From a virus, in the IMG/VR virus record IMGVR_UViG_3300042881_003513, positions 1 through 63,153 of that record: a stretch of DNA of 63,153 nucleotides; one strand, given 5' to 3'. How positions within the stretch are numbered: position 1 is the first letter of the stretch; each line of letters starts with the position of its first letter. Positions 43,735 to 51,877 of the stretch are shown here, one piece after another. Below the pieces are notes generated by a model. That model searched no databases. It saw only the letters and a program-made list of their open reading frames with translations, and was not told the origin of the DNA. The translations under genes were made by a program, and so were the position numbers.

Positions 43735-44864
43735 TCAGATCATCCACATCCCCATCCAATTTGCACAGGCGCGTGCGCTGCCCTGGCTCGCACGCGGCTG
43801 AATTGGGCCTGCCCGAGCAGAACAGCGAATACGCCGAGGAAGGCACCCGCCTGCACGCCGCGCTGGAAGACAGCGCGGGATGCGAAGGACTCGACGAAAA
43901 GCAGATCGAACTCGTGCTTTCGACACGGGAAATCTTCGCCGAGGTCATCGAGCGCACGGTCGCTGCGATGGCGATTCCGCCGGATGCACCGTTCACAGAG
44001 GGCTACGAGCGCGAGCTTCGCGTGCGGAGCAAGCTGCGCACGGTGATGATCGGCCATTGCGACCATTGGCGCTACTACCCCGATCAGAAGGTGCTGGTGA
44101 TCACGGACGCCAAGTTCGGATTCATCGAAGTCACGCCGGCCCCGCTTAACCTTCAACTGCGCGCATACGCGGTGATGGGCTCACAGGAGTGGGATGTTGA
44201 ACATGCCGTCGTCGCCATCGCGCAGCCTCGCGCCGGCATGATCGACGACGCCGAGAAACTGACGATCGCGCAGTATGACCGCGCCGACCTCGCCCTAGCT
44301 CACGCGCAGATTCTTGAATGGGAGTGCGAATGGTTGAAGCCGTTCGCGCCGCGCGTGCCTTCCGAGGATGCGTGCAGGTATTGCAAGGCCAAGCTGCTTT
44401 GCAATCAGTACGCCGAGCGGATGGGATCGCTGAAGGGTGATGTCGTCGCCGGGATTGCTGATCTGCCGGAGGATCGGTTTGCCCTGCTTTTCGAGGCGCT
44501 GAAAATCGCGGCGAAAGCCGACACGCAAAAAGCAATCTTGGCCGAGGCCCGCGTGCGCGTCGCCGAGGGGCGGCTACCCGGCTACCGACTCAAGCCGAAC
44601 GCAGCGCGACGGTCGATCACCGACAACGCGAAGGCGTCGGCGATCCTTCGGGACGGGCTTGCGTTCACGCAGGATGAGATCGCGGAAGCGAGTTCGCTTT
44701 CACTCGGCGAGGCCGTGACCGTGCTTCGCCGCAAAGTGAAGTTCAAAAACGAGGCCGAGGCGACCAAGTGCCTGCGCGACACGCTGGCGTCGGTGATCGA
44801 ACTCAAAACGCCGGAACCGAGCGTGGTTCCGGTTTCATCGCATGATGCTGCGAGGACTGTGTAG
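43731..44864 (+). CDS. DUF2800-type exonuclease (Cas4/lambda-exo-like)
   Basis: A 377-residue PD-(D/E)XK nuclease. NLHRRVRCPGSHAAE and EEGTRLHAALE open the domain, GHCDHWRYYPDQKVLVITDAKFG carries the catalytic Asp and Lys block, QLRAYAVMG and QPRAGM follow, and CRYCKAKLLC is the cysteine cluster. It trims double-stranded DNA to give single strands for the annealase three kilobases of operon upstream. Assignment is confident by motif order. Confidence 0.88.
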   Translation: MIRSSTSPSNLHRRVRCPGSHAAELGLPEQNSEYAEEGTRLHAALEDSAGCEGLDEKQIELVLSTREIFAEVIERTVAAMAIPPDAPFTEGYERELRVRSKLRTVMIGHCDHWRYYPDQKVLVITDAKFGFIEVTPAPLNLQLRAYAVMGSQEWDVEHAVVAIAQPRAGMIDDAEKLTIAQYDRADLALAHAQILEWECEWLKPFAPRVPSEDACRYCKAKLLCNQYAERMGSLKGDVVAGIADLPEDRFALLFEALKIAAKADTQKAILAEARVRVAEGRLPGYRLKPNAARRSITDNAKASAILRDGLAFTQDEIAEASSLSLGEAVTVLRRKVKFKNEAEATKCLRDTLASVIELKTPEPSVVPVSSHDAARTV

Positions 44865-44917
44865 CGATGAAGCTCAAGGGATGCACCGGGAACGCGCTCC
44901 GAAACGGGACTGACTTC

Positions 44918-45934
44918 ATGACTACCAACACGCCTCCTCAACTGAACGCCAGGGTGCCGTCCGTATCATCCGCTGGTTCGGAGCCGGATTTAGTCGGCGC
45001 GAGCACACGATGCGATGGGAGCCGTGGCGGTGCGCGTGGTGTGCGGTCGGATTCAGATTTGGCACCGGACAAGAGGCCCAATGGAGTCAGCGTGGCGCTT
45101 GCTTCCGCGCAAGGTAGTCCGGTGCCATTCACTTTGCTGGCTGGCGACTGCCGCGAGACTTTGCGCGGGCTGCCGGCCGCGTGCGCGCAATGCTGCGTGA
45201 CCTCGCCGCCATACTGGAATCTCCGCGACTACGGGCACGCCGACCAAATCGGGCAGGAGGCGACGCCAGAGGAATACGTTGCCAGTCTCGTGAAGGTGTT
45301 TCGCGAAGTCCGGCGGGTGCTCGCGCCCGATGGGACACTGTGGCTGAACCTCGGAGATACCTACTGGAAGAAGCAACTCGTCGGCATCCCGTGGCGCGTG
45401 GCGCTTGCTTTGCAGGCGGATTCGTGGTGGCTGCGCTCGGAAATCATCTGGCATAAAGAAAACGCGATGCCGGAGAGCACGACGGACCGGCCAAGTCGTA
45501 GCCACGAAACAATCTTTCTGTTCGGTGCCTCCGAGAGCTACCGTTACGACGCAGAAGCAATCAAAGAGCCGATCCAGTCAGACCGCGCGCCGAGCCGAAA
45601 GGCGAAGGCCACTGGCGCGGGGCACTCCGAACTTCGAGGAGGCACACCCTACGACGGGAGCGGGACGCATCGCAACCGCCGCACGGTCTGGACGGTGCCA
45701 ACGGCACCGTATCCGAATGCTCACTTCGCCGTTTATCCGGCGACTCTCATCGCGCCTTGTATCCTCGCCGGGAGTCAGCCCGGCGAGGTGGTGCTCGATC
45801 CTTTCGGCGGGAGTGGAACGACGGGAGCCACCGCGCTGACTCTCGGGAGAAAAACGATCCTGTGCGAACTCAACCCGGAATACGCGAAGCTCATCGAGCA
45901 ACGCACGACAACCACCTTTGGATTGCCTCTATGA
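44918..45934 (+). CDS. DNA methyltransferase (N4-cytosine/N6-adenine, SPPYW type)
   Basis: A 338-residue protein counted from ATG 44918; an upstream in-frame ATG is at 44867. TSPPYWNLRDYG is motif IV, and DPFGGSGTTG near the C-terminus is the S-adenosylmethionine motif I, giving the beta-class order seen in SPPYW enzymes. The first 70 residues are unrelated, Ser/Arg/Gly-rich and may be non-native sequence joined to a captured gene; they lie downstream of a degenerate attC-like word at 44862. Probable role is modification of phage DNA against host restriction. Confidence 0.8.
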   Translation: MTTNTPPQLNARVPSVSSAGSEPDLVGASTRCDGSRGGARGVRSDSDLAPDKRPNGVSVALASAQGSPVPFTLLAGDCRETLRGLPAACAQCCVTSPPYWNLRDYGHADQIGQEATPEEYVASLVKVFREVRRVLAPDGTLWLNLGDTYWKKQLVGIPWRVALALQADSWWLRSEIIWHKENAMPESTTDRPSRSHETIFLFGASESYRYDAEAIKEPIQSDRAPSRKAKATGAGHSELRGGTPYDGSGTHRNRRTVWTVPTAPYPNAHFAVYPATLIAPCILAGSQPGEVVLDPFGGSGTTGATALTLGRKTILCELNPEYAKLIEQRTTTTFGLPL

Positions 45935-46152
45935 ACCGTCCAAATTACGACAACGTAGCTGACGCAATACGCGGCGCAATGGCTAGGCTGTGCCGGGCTG
46001 TATCACGTCGAATGATGCCGGATGAACCAACGCCGGAAGATAGGATCGAGATGCTGGAGGCATACGCGGCGGCGTGCGCCTTGCTGGAGTCATGCCAGCC
46101 GAACGACAAGCTCTGCCGCGAGCAGGGCGGAAAGGACTCCGATGGCAGGTGA
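45931..46152 (+). CDS. Small hypothetical protein
   Basis: A 73-residue helical protein (DNVADAIRGAMARLCRAVSRRMMPDEPTPEDRIEMLEAYAAAC...). It overlaps the methylase stop by ATGA. The last 18 residues lie inside the first attC-like site, which implies that recombination could alter its end. No family was recognised. Confidence 0.55.
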   Translation: MNRPNYDNVADAIRGAMARLCRAVSRRMMPDEPTPEDRIEMLEAYAAACALLESCQPNDKLCREQGGKDSDGR

Positions 46153-46191
46153 ACCGCGGCGACATGGAGACGGCGCAGCGCATGGTTCGCT
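46098..46191 (+). other. attC-like integron recombination site 1
   Basis: GCCGAAC (46098-46104) and GTTCGCT (46185-46191) are complementary-type ends (RYYYAAC/GTTRRRY). GAACGACAAGCTC and GCGCAGCGCATGG are the conserved inner blocks shared with the other four sites. Pairing of GCTCTGCCG with CGGCGCAGC is imperfect. Confidence 0.55.
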
Positions 46192-46237
46192 TCCTCGCCT
46201 ACCCGCAAGACCTTGGGTTGCGAGTCAGCAATACTCC

Positions 46238-46375
46238 ATGCGCTTCATCCTCTCACGAGACAACGAAATACTGTGGCGGTGTGACTTCGTGCCGATGCCG
46301 GTACTCAAGGCGATGGTGGACGCCGCCAATGCAGCAATGGAAGCGAACGAAAAGCTCACCGACGCGCCGGGATAG
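46238..46375 (+). CDS. Small hypothetical cassette protein
   Basis: A 45-residue protein (MRFILSRDNEILWRCDFVPM...). Its last codons (EKLTDAPG, stop) are inside attC-like site 2, and the same ending EKLTDAP occurs in the methylase at 48400-49239. A longer version from an upstream start is possible. No function was recognised. Confidence 0.45.
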   Translation: MRFILSRDNEILWRCDFVPMPVLKAMVDAANAAMEANEKLTDAPG

Positions 46376-46461
46376 CGCGTCAAAAACACACTGACTCTTA
46401 TGAAAAAGATACCCATCAAAAACACGAAGAAGGCGCGTTCGAGTGCAGCGCATGGTTCGGC
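46343..46461 (+). other. attC-like integron recombination site 2
   Basis: R'' GCGAAC (46343-46348) and R' GTTCGGC (46455-46461) flank arms GCTCACCGACGCGCC (46454-excluded; 46354-46368) and GGCGCGTTCGAGTGCAGC (46432-46449). They pair over 15 positions, leaving G, T and A unpaired on the second arm, the extrahelical-base pattern of attC. The site includes the stop of the upstream gene and the ATG at 46400. About 115 bases recur at 49207-49324. Confidence 0.75.
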
Positions 46462-46663
46462 GCACTCGTTGGCTGCAACTATTGCCGCCGCCCTGTTCAC
46501 GAGCGGGGACGGCAAGAGGGCGTCCAGACTACATTTCATCCTCGAAAGCGGGGACGTGTGGGGCGGCTGGAGTGAAGCGGCAGTCGCAGCACAGATCGAG
46601 AAGCTGCTCAGTGCGCCGAACGATGGAACTTACGGACAGACCCCTCACAACCCGACCACATGA
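46400..46663 (+). CDS. Cassette protein with attC-encoded N-terminus
   Basis: An 87-residue protein. Residues 1-20 (MKKIPIKNTKKARSSAAHGS) are encoded by the attC-like site and recur as MKKKTVKNTKKARSSAAHGS in the gene at 49263. The rest (LAATIAAALFTSGDGKRASRLHFILESGD...) is unrelated to the other copy. It appears to be a translational fusion across the recombination point. No function was recognised. Confidence 0.5.
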   Translation: MKKIPIKNTKKARSSAAHGSAHSLAATIAAALFTSGDGKRASRLHFILESGDVWGGWSEAAVAAQIEKLLSAPNDGTYGQTPHNPTT

Positions 46664-46977
46664 GCACGCCAAGAATCTGCCCAAGCTGCAATAACTACCT
46701 GTTTGACGACGAAGCGCCGAAATGCGTCTGCGCAAATAACTGCGCGCCCGAACCGGAGCGTTCGAGTGAGGGGGCTGTTACGTGCAGTGACTTGATCTGC
46801 GAATGGGAAGCCGCGCTCTCGACGGCAGAGAAGATGATGAAGGAGACCGAACGCAAGGAAGGCTCCACATACTACTACTGGCAGGGGCGATACGATGAGG
46901 CCGAAAGCGCGTTGGATCGGGCGCGGAGACATTCGCAGATCGGTGAGCACAGCAACACGCCGACACCACACCAATGA
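46660..46977 (+). CDS. Zinc-ribbon hypothetical protein
   Basis: A 105-residue protein with CPSCN near residue 8 and CVCANNC near residues 23-29, which would bind zinc, and an acidic helical C-terminal half (CEWEAALSTAEKMMKETERKEG). It overlaps its neighbours by ATGA. No family was recognised. Confidence 0.55.
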   Translation: MSTPRICPSCNNYLFDDEAPKCVCANNCAPEPERSSEGAVTCSDLICEWEAALSTAEKMMKETERKEGSTYYYWQGRYDEAESALDRARRHSQIGEHSNTPTPHQ

Positions 46978-47951
46978 GCACTCCACCTGACCTACTCACT
47001 CCGCACGGCAGCACGACAACAGGCGTGTTTGCTGCTGCGGCTGGTTATCTTTCCGCCGTTGAAGTTCACGACCCTGCCACGAAGCAGAGTGCATCTTGGA
47101 GCGGGGGGACTTCTAAAACACAAGCCGAAGGCCCAATCCACATCATCTCGCTCGGCGCGGGCGTGCAAAGCTCTACGATGGCGCTGATGGCGGCGCACGG
47201 CGAGATCACGCCGATGCCCACGGCGGCGGTGTTCGCGGACACACACGCGGAACCGGAAAGCGTGTATCGCTGGCTCGAATGGCTGGAAACGAAACTGCCG
47301 TTTCCGGTGCATCGCGTGAGCAAAGGCGACCTCGCCCGCGTGTCGCTGACTGTGCGCGACAAGAAAGACGGCACCGGAAAATGGGTGAAGTCCCTAATCC
47401 CGGCGTTCATCCAGAATCCAGACGGAAGCCGTGGAATCATGGGGCGTGCCTGCACGTTCGATTACAAGGTGATGCAGTTGGAAGCTGCGGCGAAACGAAT
47501 CGGCGAGATCAAGCGGAACCAAAAGACGGTCGGCGTGATCCAGTGGATCGGAATCAGCCTCGACGAAGCGCATCGCATGAAGCCTGCACGCAAGGCGTGG
47601 GTGGAGCATCGCTGGCCGCTGATAGACGCGGGCATGAAGCGGCACGATTGCTTGCGGTGGATGGAGCGGATGGGCTACCCGAAGCCTCCGCGCTCGGCCT
47701 GCATCTACTGCCCGTTTCACAGCGACGCTGAATGGCGAAGATTGAAGGACGAGGAGCCGAAAGAGTTTGCTCGCGCGGTGCAATTCGAGCGCGACCTGCA
47801 ACACGCGAAATCTCAGACGGACAACCAGCGTGGAAAGCCGTTCCTGCACAACTCACTGAAACCGCTCGACCAGGTGGATCTGAGCACGGACATCGAACGC
47901 GGACAGGGCGAGATGTTCGGAAACGACTGCACGGGGCTTTGCGGCGTATGA
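46974..47951 (+). CDS. PAPS reductase/ATP-pyrophosphatase-like enzyme
   Basis: A 325-residue protein. SLGAGVQSSTMALM (from residue 59) is a PP-loop-like ATP-binding motif, and FADTHAEPESVYRWLEWL and GRACTFDYKVMQLE are typical of phage phosphoadenosine-phosphosulfate reductase-like proteins. Cysteines at 243 and 246 (CIYC) and 319 and 323 may bind a metal or iron-sulfur cluster. The first 55 residues are unrelated. Such proteins are thought to modify nucleic acids or nucleotides; the substrate is unknown. It lies between attC-like sites 2 and 3, so it may be a captured cassette gene. Confidence 0.7.
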   Translation: MSTPPDLLTPHGSTTTGVFAAAAGYLSAVEVHDPATKQSASWSGGTSKTQAEGPIHIISLGAGVQSSTMALMAAHGEITPMPTAAVFADTHAEPESVYRWLEWLETKLPFPVHRVSKGDLARVSLTVRDKKDGTGKWVKSLIPAFIQNPDGSRGIMGRACTFDYKVMQLEAAAKRIGEIKRNQKTVGVIQWIGISLDEAHRMKPARKAWVEHRWPLIDAGMKRHDCLRWMERMGYPKPPRSACIYCPFHSDAEWRRLKDEEPKEFARAVQFERDLQHAKSQTDNQRGKPFLHNSLKPLDQVDLSTDIERGQGEMFGNDCTGLCGV

Positions 47952-48033
47952 CTCGTGCAACCGCCAGCGTCCGCTTTCGAGGAATGCGTGTGGGGCTTCC
48001 GAAGGGTAGCGCCGACCCTCGGCACTCTGAGTC

Positions 48034-48162
48034 GGGGAACAATCAAGCTCAGAGACCGCGAGCCGGGAGCGGGGCATCTGAAACAATACCGGCATCCAAA
48101 ATACCATGAAACACCGAATCCAAACCGCCAAGCTCGCGGTTCTCTGCAGCGCCTTGTTAGCC
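48034..48162 (+). other. attC-like integron recombination site 3
   Basis: R''-like GGGGAAC (48034-48040) and R' GTTAGCC (48156-48162). Arms GCTCAGAGACCGCGAGC (48047-48063) and GCTCGCGGTTCTCTGCAGC (48132-48150) pair perfectly over 17 positions, with one G and one A left unpaired. It overlaps the start of the lipoprotein gene. Confidence 0.75.
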
Positions 48163-48378
48163 CTTGGCGCTTGCTCGAAAGACCCAATCAGCAAGGCCGG
48201 AACGAACAATCCTGAAATCACCGTTGAACTCCTATTCGAGAAGGACGGCGTGAAGGTCTATCGCTTCACGGACTCGGGTAGAAGCATCTACTACACCGAT
48301 GCGCGTGGGCGCACGGACTGGTCAGTGAACCAAGGCAAGAACGGCGTCCGTCACTTCGGCGTGGAGACAGCGCAATGA
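48106..48378 (+). CDS. Small lipoprotein
   Basis: A 90-residue protein. Its signal peptide (AVLCSALLALGACSKDP, lipobox Cys near 24) is encoded largely within attC-like site 3. The mature part is beta-rich (EITVELLFEKDGVKVYRFTDSGRSIYYTDARG) and resembles a class of short phage lipoproteins of the DUF4884 kind. It would be exported to the envelope, perhaps for superinfection exclusion. That role is inference. Confidence 0.6.
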   Translation: MKHRIQTAKLAVLCSALLALGACSKDPISKAGTNNPEITVELLFEKDGVKVYRFTDSGRSIYYTDARGRTDWSVNQGKNGVRHFGVETAQ

Positions 48379-48382
48379 AAAG

Positions 48383-48472
48383 GGCTAACGAATAAGCTCA
48401 TGGACACGCCTCACTTCGCTCTCGAATTACAGGAACCGCTCAAGGCGTGTTCCATGCAGCGCATGGGTCTGC
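48383..48472 (+). other. attC-like integron recombination site 4
   Basis: R'' GGCTAAC (48383-48389) and a degenerate R' GGTCTGC (48466-48472). Arms GCTCATGGACACGCCT (48396-48411) and AGGCGTGTTCCATGCAGC (48443-48460) pair over 16 positions, with extrahelical G and A. The ATG at 48400 lies in the first arm. Confidence 0.65.
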
Positions 48473-49239
48473 GAACGCCCGGACAAGAGCCGCGCGTGGC
48501 ACGCACGAAAGATGCGGTGCGGAGCGGAGTGGGCGGAGTTCTGCGCTCCGTGTATGAGGACCAGCACGACATCCTCGAAGCCATCCGGCAACTGCACTGC
48601 CCCGAAGGCTACGAAGCAGATTTGACGTTTGGAAATGGTAGCTTCTGGAAGCGCCTGCCGCGCCCGAAATACTGCTTCGACGTGACGCCGCTGCATGAGG
48701 GCGTGGTGCAAGCGGACTCGCGGATGCTGCCGCTCGCGCCAGCGAGCCTCGGCAACGCCGTGTTCGATCCGCCGTTCCTGACCTACGTGCAAGCCGGACG
48801 CGCCCACAAAGAGGGCAAGGTGGCGATGACTGCGCGCTTCGGTGGATACTACCGCTACGACGAACTGGAAGACCACTACCGGGACACAATCAGCGAGTGC
48901 TACCGAGTCCTGCGCCCGAAGGGCAAACTGGTCTTCAAGTGCCAAGACATCATCCACAATCACCGGATGCACTGCACGCACGTCAACGTCATCCAGATGG
49001 CCGAAATCGAAGGCTTCCGGCTCGCGGATTTGTTCGTGCTTCCGGCCCGCCATCGGATGCCGTCGCCGCAACGCGGCACCCAACGGCACGCACGAATCTT
49101 CCACAGTTACTTTTTGGTGTTCGAGCGCGATGCCTCTGCGGGCGGCGGGGGTGCGGAGCTGGGGGCAAATAAGAGCAAGCGTGGAACGAAGAGCGGCGCG
49201 CGTTCGCAGACCGAAAAGCTCACCGACGCGCCGAGATAG
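48400..49239 (+). CDS. DNA methyltransferase-like protein (DPPF type)
   Basis: A 279-residue protein. FDPPF at 122-126 is a motif IV, with a class-typical context (ECYRVLRPKGKLVFKCQD and a Gly-rich pocket around ADLTFGNGSFWK). Residues 1-25 are encoded by attC-like site 4, and the last residues (EKLTDAPR) by site 5. It probably methylates DNA; base specificity is unknown. A shorter start at the MQRMG methionine (residue 20) is possible. Confidence 0.7.
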   Translation: MDTPHFALELQEPLKACSMQRMGLRTPGQEPRVARTKDAVRSGVGGVLRSVYEDQHDILEAIRQLHCPEGYEADLTFGNGSFWKRLPRPKYCFDVTPLHEGVVQADSRMLPLAPASLGNAVFDPPFLTYVQAGRAHKEGKVAMTARFGGYYRYDELEDHYRDTISECYRVLRPKGKLVFKCQDIIHNHRMHCTHVNVIQMAEIEGFRLADLFVLPARHRMPSPQRGTQRHARIFHSYFLVFERDASAGGGGAELGANKSKRGTKSGARSQTEKLTDAPR

Positions 49240-49324
49240 CGCCTCGCAAACACACTGACTTTATGAAAAAGAAAACCGTCAAAAACACGAAGAAGGCGCG
49301 TTCGAGTGCAGCGCATGGTTCGGC
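49207..49324 (+). other. attC-like integron recombination site 5
   Basis: Nearly the same sequence as site 2. Arms GCTCACCGACGCGCC (49218-49232) and GGCGCGTTCGAGTGCAGC (49295-49312) pair identically, and R' GTTCGGC is at 49318-49324. R'' is degenerate (ACC in place of AAC). It holds the methylase stop and the ATG at 49263. Identity with site 2 begins and ends at the site borders. Confidence 0.72.
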
Positions 49325-49511
49325 GATTCCCGCGTCGAAGCTACTACGAGCCGAAGCAACCCGCCTCGACGTGCTGAAACACGCGATGCCAGATGCAGCC
49401 GAGGACATGATAGCGGCTCAGGTGTGGGCCTACAACATGGCGGCGGCATACCTCGACGCTCTAGGCGCGCCGGAGAAACTGGTGCGCTACGTGCCTTCGC
49501 CGAACAGATGA
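49263..49511 (+). CDS. Cassette protein with attC-encoded N-terminus
   Basis: An 82-residue protein. Residues 1-20 (MKKKTVKNTKKARSSAAHGS) are encoded by attC-like site 5 and match the gene at 46400. The rest is a helical segment (ASKLLRAEATRLDVLKHAMPDAAEDMIAAQVWAYNMAAAYLDAL) unlike the other copy. The stop follows a GCCGAAC word at 49499. Function unknown. Confidence 0.5.
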   Translation: MKKKTVKNTKKARSSAAHGSAIPASKLLRAEATRLDVLKHAMPDAAEDMIAAQVWAYNMAAAYLDALGAPEKLVRYVPSPNR

Positions 49512-49536
49512 TTCCGCAGAAAAAAATCCGCATATC

Positions 49537-49617
49537 ATGAAAAAGACAGAACTGATCGAACAGCTACAAATCGCGATTCGGCGCAAGCACTACAACTACG
49601 CGACCGTGAACCAATGA
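49537..49617 (+). CDS. 26-residue peptide upstream of helicase
   Basis: MKKTELIEQLQIAIRRKHYN leads into YATVNQ and a stop overlapping the ATG of the helicase (ATGA). AAATCCGCATATCATGA precedes it, a degenerate start-context motif. It may be a real small protein or a leader peptide that couples translation. Confidence 0.4.
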   Translation: MKKTELIEQLQIAIRRKHYNYATVNQ

Positions 49618-51170
49618 TCGCCCGCCCTTACCAATCCGCCTCCGTCGAGAGCGTAGAGCAGGCATTTCGCGAGTTTTCCAAAGTGCTCGGCGTGGCTGCG
49701 ACCGGGGCCGGAAAGACGATCGTGTTCTCGATGTTCACGCAGCGGCACCTTGCGGAATCGGACACGAACCGCGTGCTCATCATCGCGCACCGCGAGGAAC
49801 TGCTGACTCAGGCGGCGCAGAAACTCATGCGCGCGACGGGTATCAACTCCGAACTGGAGCGCGCGGATGCGCGCGCAAGCCTCGACGCCCGCGTGGTGGT
49901 CGCGAGCATTCAGACACTCTGCCGACGCTTCGAGCGGTTCCCGGCGAACCATTTCACGCGGATCATCGTGGATGAATGCCATCACGCACTGGCGGACAGC
50001 TACCAGCCGGCGCTCCAGTATTTCCTCGGCGGCAGCGCGAAAGTCTTGGGCGTGACTGCAACGCCGGGAACGAAGGGCAAGAAGGCGCTCGGGAATTTCT
50101 TCGAGACGATCGCTTTCGAGGTCGGGCTGATTGAGTTGATCCGCGCGGGCTACCTATCCCCGATCAGCGTCAAGAGCTTCCCGCTCATCGGCGGGGGCGC
50201 GGAACCGATCTCGTTTGCGGTCAAGAATGGCGACTACGATCAGGAGCAGGTGGATCACGCCCTCGATCCCTACCTTGAGAGCATCGTTGCGCGGCTCGGC
50301 GCGGAGATTGGCGACCGTAAGACGCTCGTTTTTCTGCCGCTCATCAAGACGGTGGAGCGGTTCGTGGCGCTGTGCAATGCGGCGGGACTGAAGGCCGCGG
50401 GCGTGAGCGGCGTGAGCGAGGAACGGGCAGACATCCTTTCCGCGCACGGCACGGACTTTCAGATCCTCGCGAACTCGATGTTGCTGACCGAGGGCTATGA
50501 CGACCCGGCGATCTCGGCGATGATGATCCTGCGGCCGACGCGCTCAGAGATTCTTTTCTCGCAAATGGTGGGGCGCGGCACGCGAGTCTATTGCCCGTGG
50601 GGATGCACCGAACGATGCACGCACGGATCGCGGAAGCGCAACCTGCTGTTGTTGGATCCGCTTTGGCTCCACGAGGACATGAACCTGGTGCGACCGGCGA
50701 ACCTTGTGACCGGACGAGACGAGGACCGCAGGAGCATGAGCGAGCGCGTGGCGGCGAAGCAGGAGGAACTCGATCTTCTGAACATGCTCGCCGACGCGGA
50801 GCATGACCGGGAAAAATCACTCGCCGAGAAGCTGGCGCGCATGGAGAAGCGAAAGACGAAGACGATCAGCGTGGAGGAGTGGGCGGTGCTCGCGCACGCG
50901 CCGAACATTGCGGATTTTGAACCGACGATGCGGTGGCACGAATCGCCGATCTCGCCAAAGCAGGCGGAAATGCTGGTGCGCTTCGGCTTCGACGCCGGGA
51001 GCGTCCGGGGCCGCGGGCACGCATCGGCGCTGCTAGACGTGTTCTTTTCCCGCCGGAAGCAGGGACTCGCGACCGTGGCGCAGGTGCGGCTGATGACGAG
51101 GATGAAGCACCCGAACCCTGAGACGGAGACTTTCGCCGGCGCGAAGGCGTGGCTCGACCAACGATTTTAA
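49614..51170 (+). CDS. Superfamily 2 helicase, second copy
   Basis: A 518-residue ATP-dependent helicase. ATGAGKT at 29-35, DECH at 120-123, VTATP at about 145 and FSQMVGRGTR near 315-324 give the motif set. A helical Arg/Glu-rich extension follows. Candidate role is fork remodelling or opening of duplex DNA for the nearby primase. It differs in sequence from the helicase at 6111. Confidence 0.85.
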   Translation: MIARPYQSASVESVEQAFREFSKVLGVAATGAGKTIVFSMFTQRHLAESDTNRVLIIAHREELLTQAAQKLMRATGINSELERADARASLDARVVVASIQTLCRRFERFPANHFTRIIVDECHHALADSYQPALQYFLGGSAKVLGVTATPGTKGKKALGNFFETIAFEVGLIELIRAGYLSPISVKSFPLIGGGAEPISFAVKNGDYDQEQVDHALDPYLESIVARLGAEIGDRKTLVFLPLIKTVERFVALCNAAGLKAAGVSGVSEERADILSAHGTDFQILANSMLLTEGYDDPAISAMMILRPTRSEILFSQMVGRGTRVYCPWGCTERCTHGSRKRNLLLLDPLWLHEDMNLVRPANLVTGRDEDRRSMSERVAAKQEELDLLNMLADAEHDREKSLAEKLARMEKRKTKTISVEEWAVLAHAPNIADFEPTMRWHESPISPKQAEMLVRFGFDAGSVRGRGHASALLDVFFSRRKQGLATVAQVRLMTRMKHPNPETETFAGAKAWLDQRF

Positions 51171-51182
51171 GAAAACCACAAA

Positions 51183-51371
51183 ATGAACCTGCCAACCTAC
51201 AAGGAATACTCGTACGACGAGCCGATCCAGAAACAGACCGCGATCCACATGAACCACCTGCTCGATTTCATCCACAACGCCAACCCGCCTTTGAAGGTGA
51301 AGGAAGCGGCGAAATTCATCGCTGACGAAATGGCGATGCACCGCGAGCTGCGCGAGGAGGACGAGGTATGA
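51183..51371 (+). CDS. Small hypothetical protein
   Basis: A 62-residue acidic helical protein (MNLPTYKEYSYDEPIQKQTA...). It overlaps the methylase gene by ATGA. No family was recognised. Confidence 0.55.
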   Translation: MNLPTYKEYSYDEPIQKQTAIHMNHLLDFIHNANPPLKVKEAAKFIADEMAMHRELREEDEV

Positions 51372-51877
51372 GCGATCTTTTTGGCGGAAAAAAAGACGAC
51401 TGGGCGACCCCGCAGTGGTTGTTCGACGCGCTCGATGATGAGTTTGATTTCGGGCTGGACCCGTGCTGCTACGCGCACACGGCGAAGTGCGATCTGTTCT
51501 TCACCGAGGCGGACGACGGGCTGGCGCAGTCATGGCATGGCCGGAGCGTGTACGTGAATCCGCCCTATTCCGAGATGAACGACTGGATGAGGAAGTGCGC
51601 GGACGAGTCGCGCAAGGGCGCGAAGGTGATCGTGGCGCTCGTGCCGGCGCGCACGGACACGAAGGCGTGGCAGGATACCGTGCTCCGAACCGCGGACGAG
51701 ATCCGATTCATCCGCGGGCGCGTGCAATTTGTCGGCGCGGAGGCAGGGGCGAAATTCCCGAGCGCACTGGTGATCTGGCGGCACCGGCTGAACCTGCTCG
51801 ACCGGAACCCGTCGCGGCATTCGCTGAAGGTGGGCGGTTTCGACATTCGCGCGCTGAAGCCGAAGGGGGCAAAATGA
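51368..51877 (+). CDS. Dam-type N6-adenine methyltransferase
   Basis: A 169-residue protein of the phage Dam family. DDWATPQWLFDALDDEFDFGLDPCC is the start block and NPPY at 64-67 is the catalytic motif IV. The order fits phage N6-adenine methylases that protect DNA from restriction or time replication. It is the last of four methylase-type genes in the window. Confidence 0.85.
   Translation: MSDLFGGKKDDWATPQWLFDALDDEFDFGLDPCCYAHTAKCDLFFTEADDGLAQSWHGRSVYVNPPYSEMNDWMRKCADESRKGAKVIVALVPARTDTKAWQDTVLRTADEIRFIRGRVQFVGAEAGAKFPSALVIWRHRLNLLDRNPSRHSLKVGGFDIRALKPKGAK

Noticed and set aside
44862-44987. A sixth attC-like site before the SPPYW methylase
   Set aside because: TAGCGATGAAGCTC and GCTGGTTCGG resemble the site ends, but the arms do not pair well. 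It may be a decayed site.
46614-46760. Further GCCGAAC and CGTTCGAGTG words within the cassette region
   Set aside because: Only half-sites; no complementary arm was found within normal attC length.
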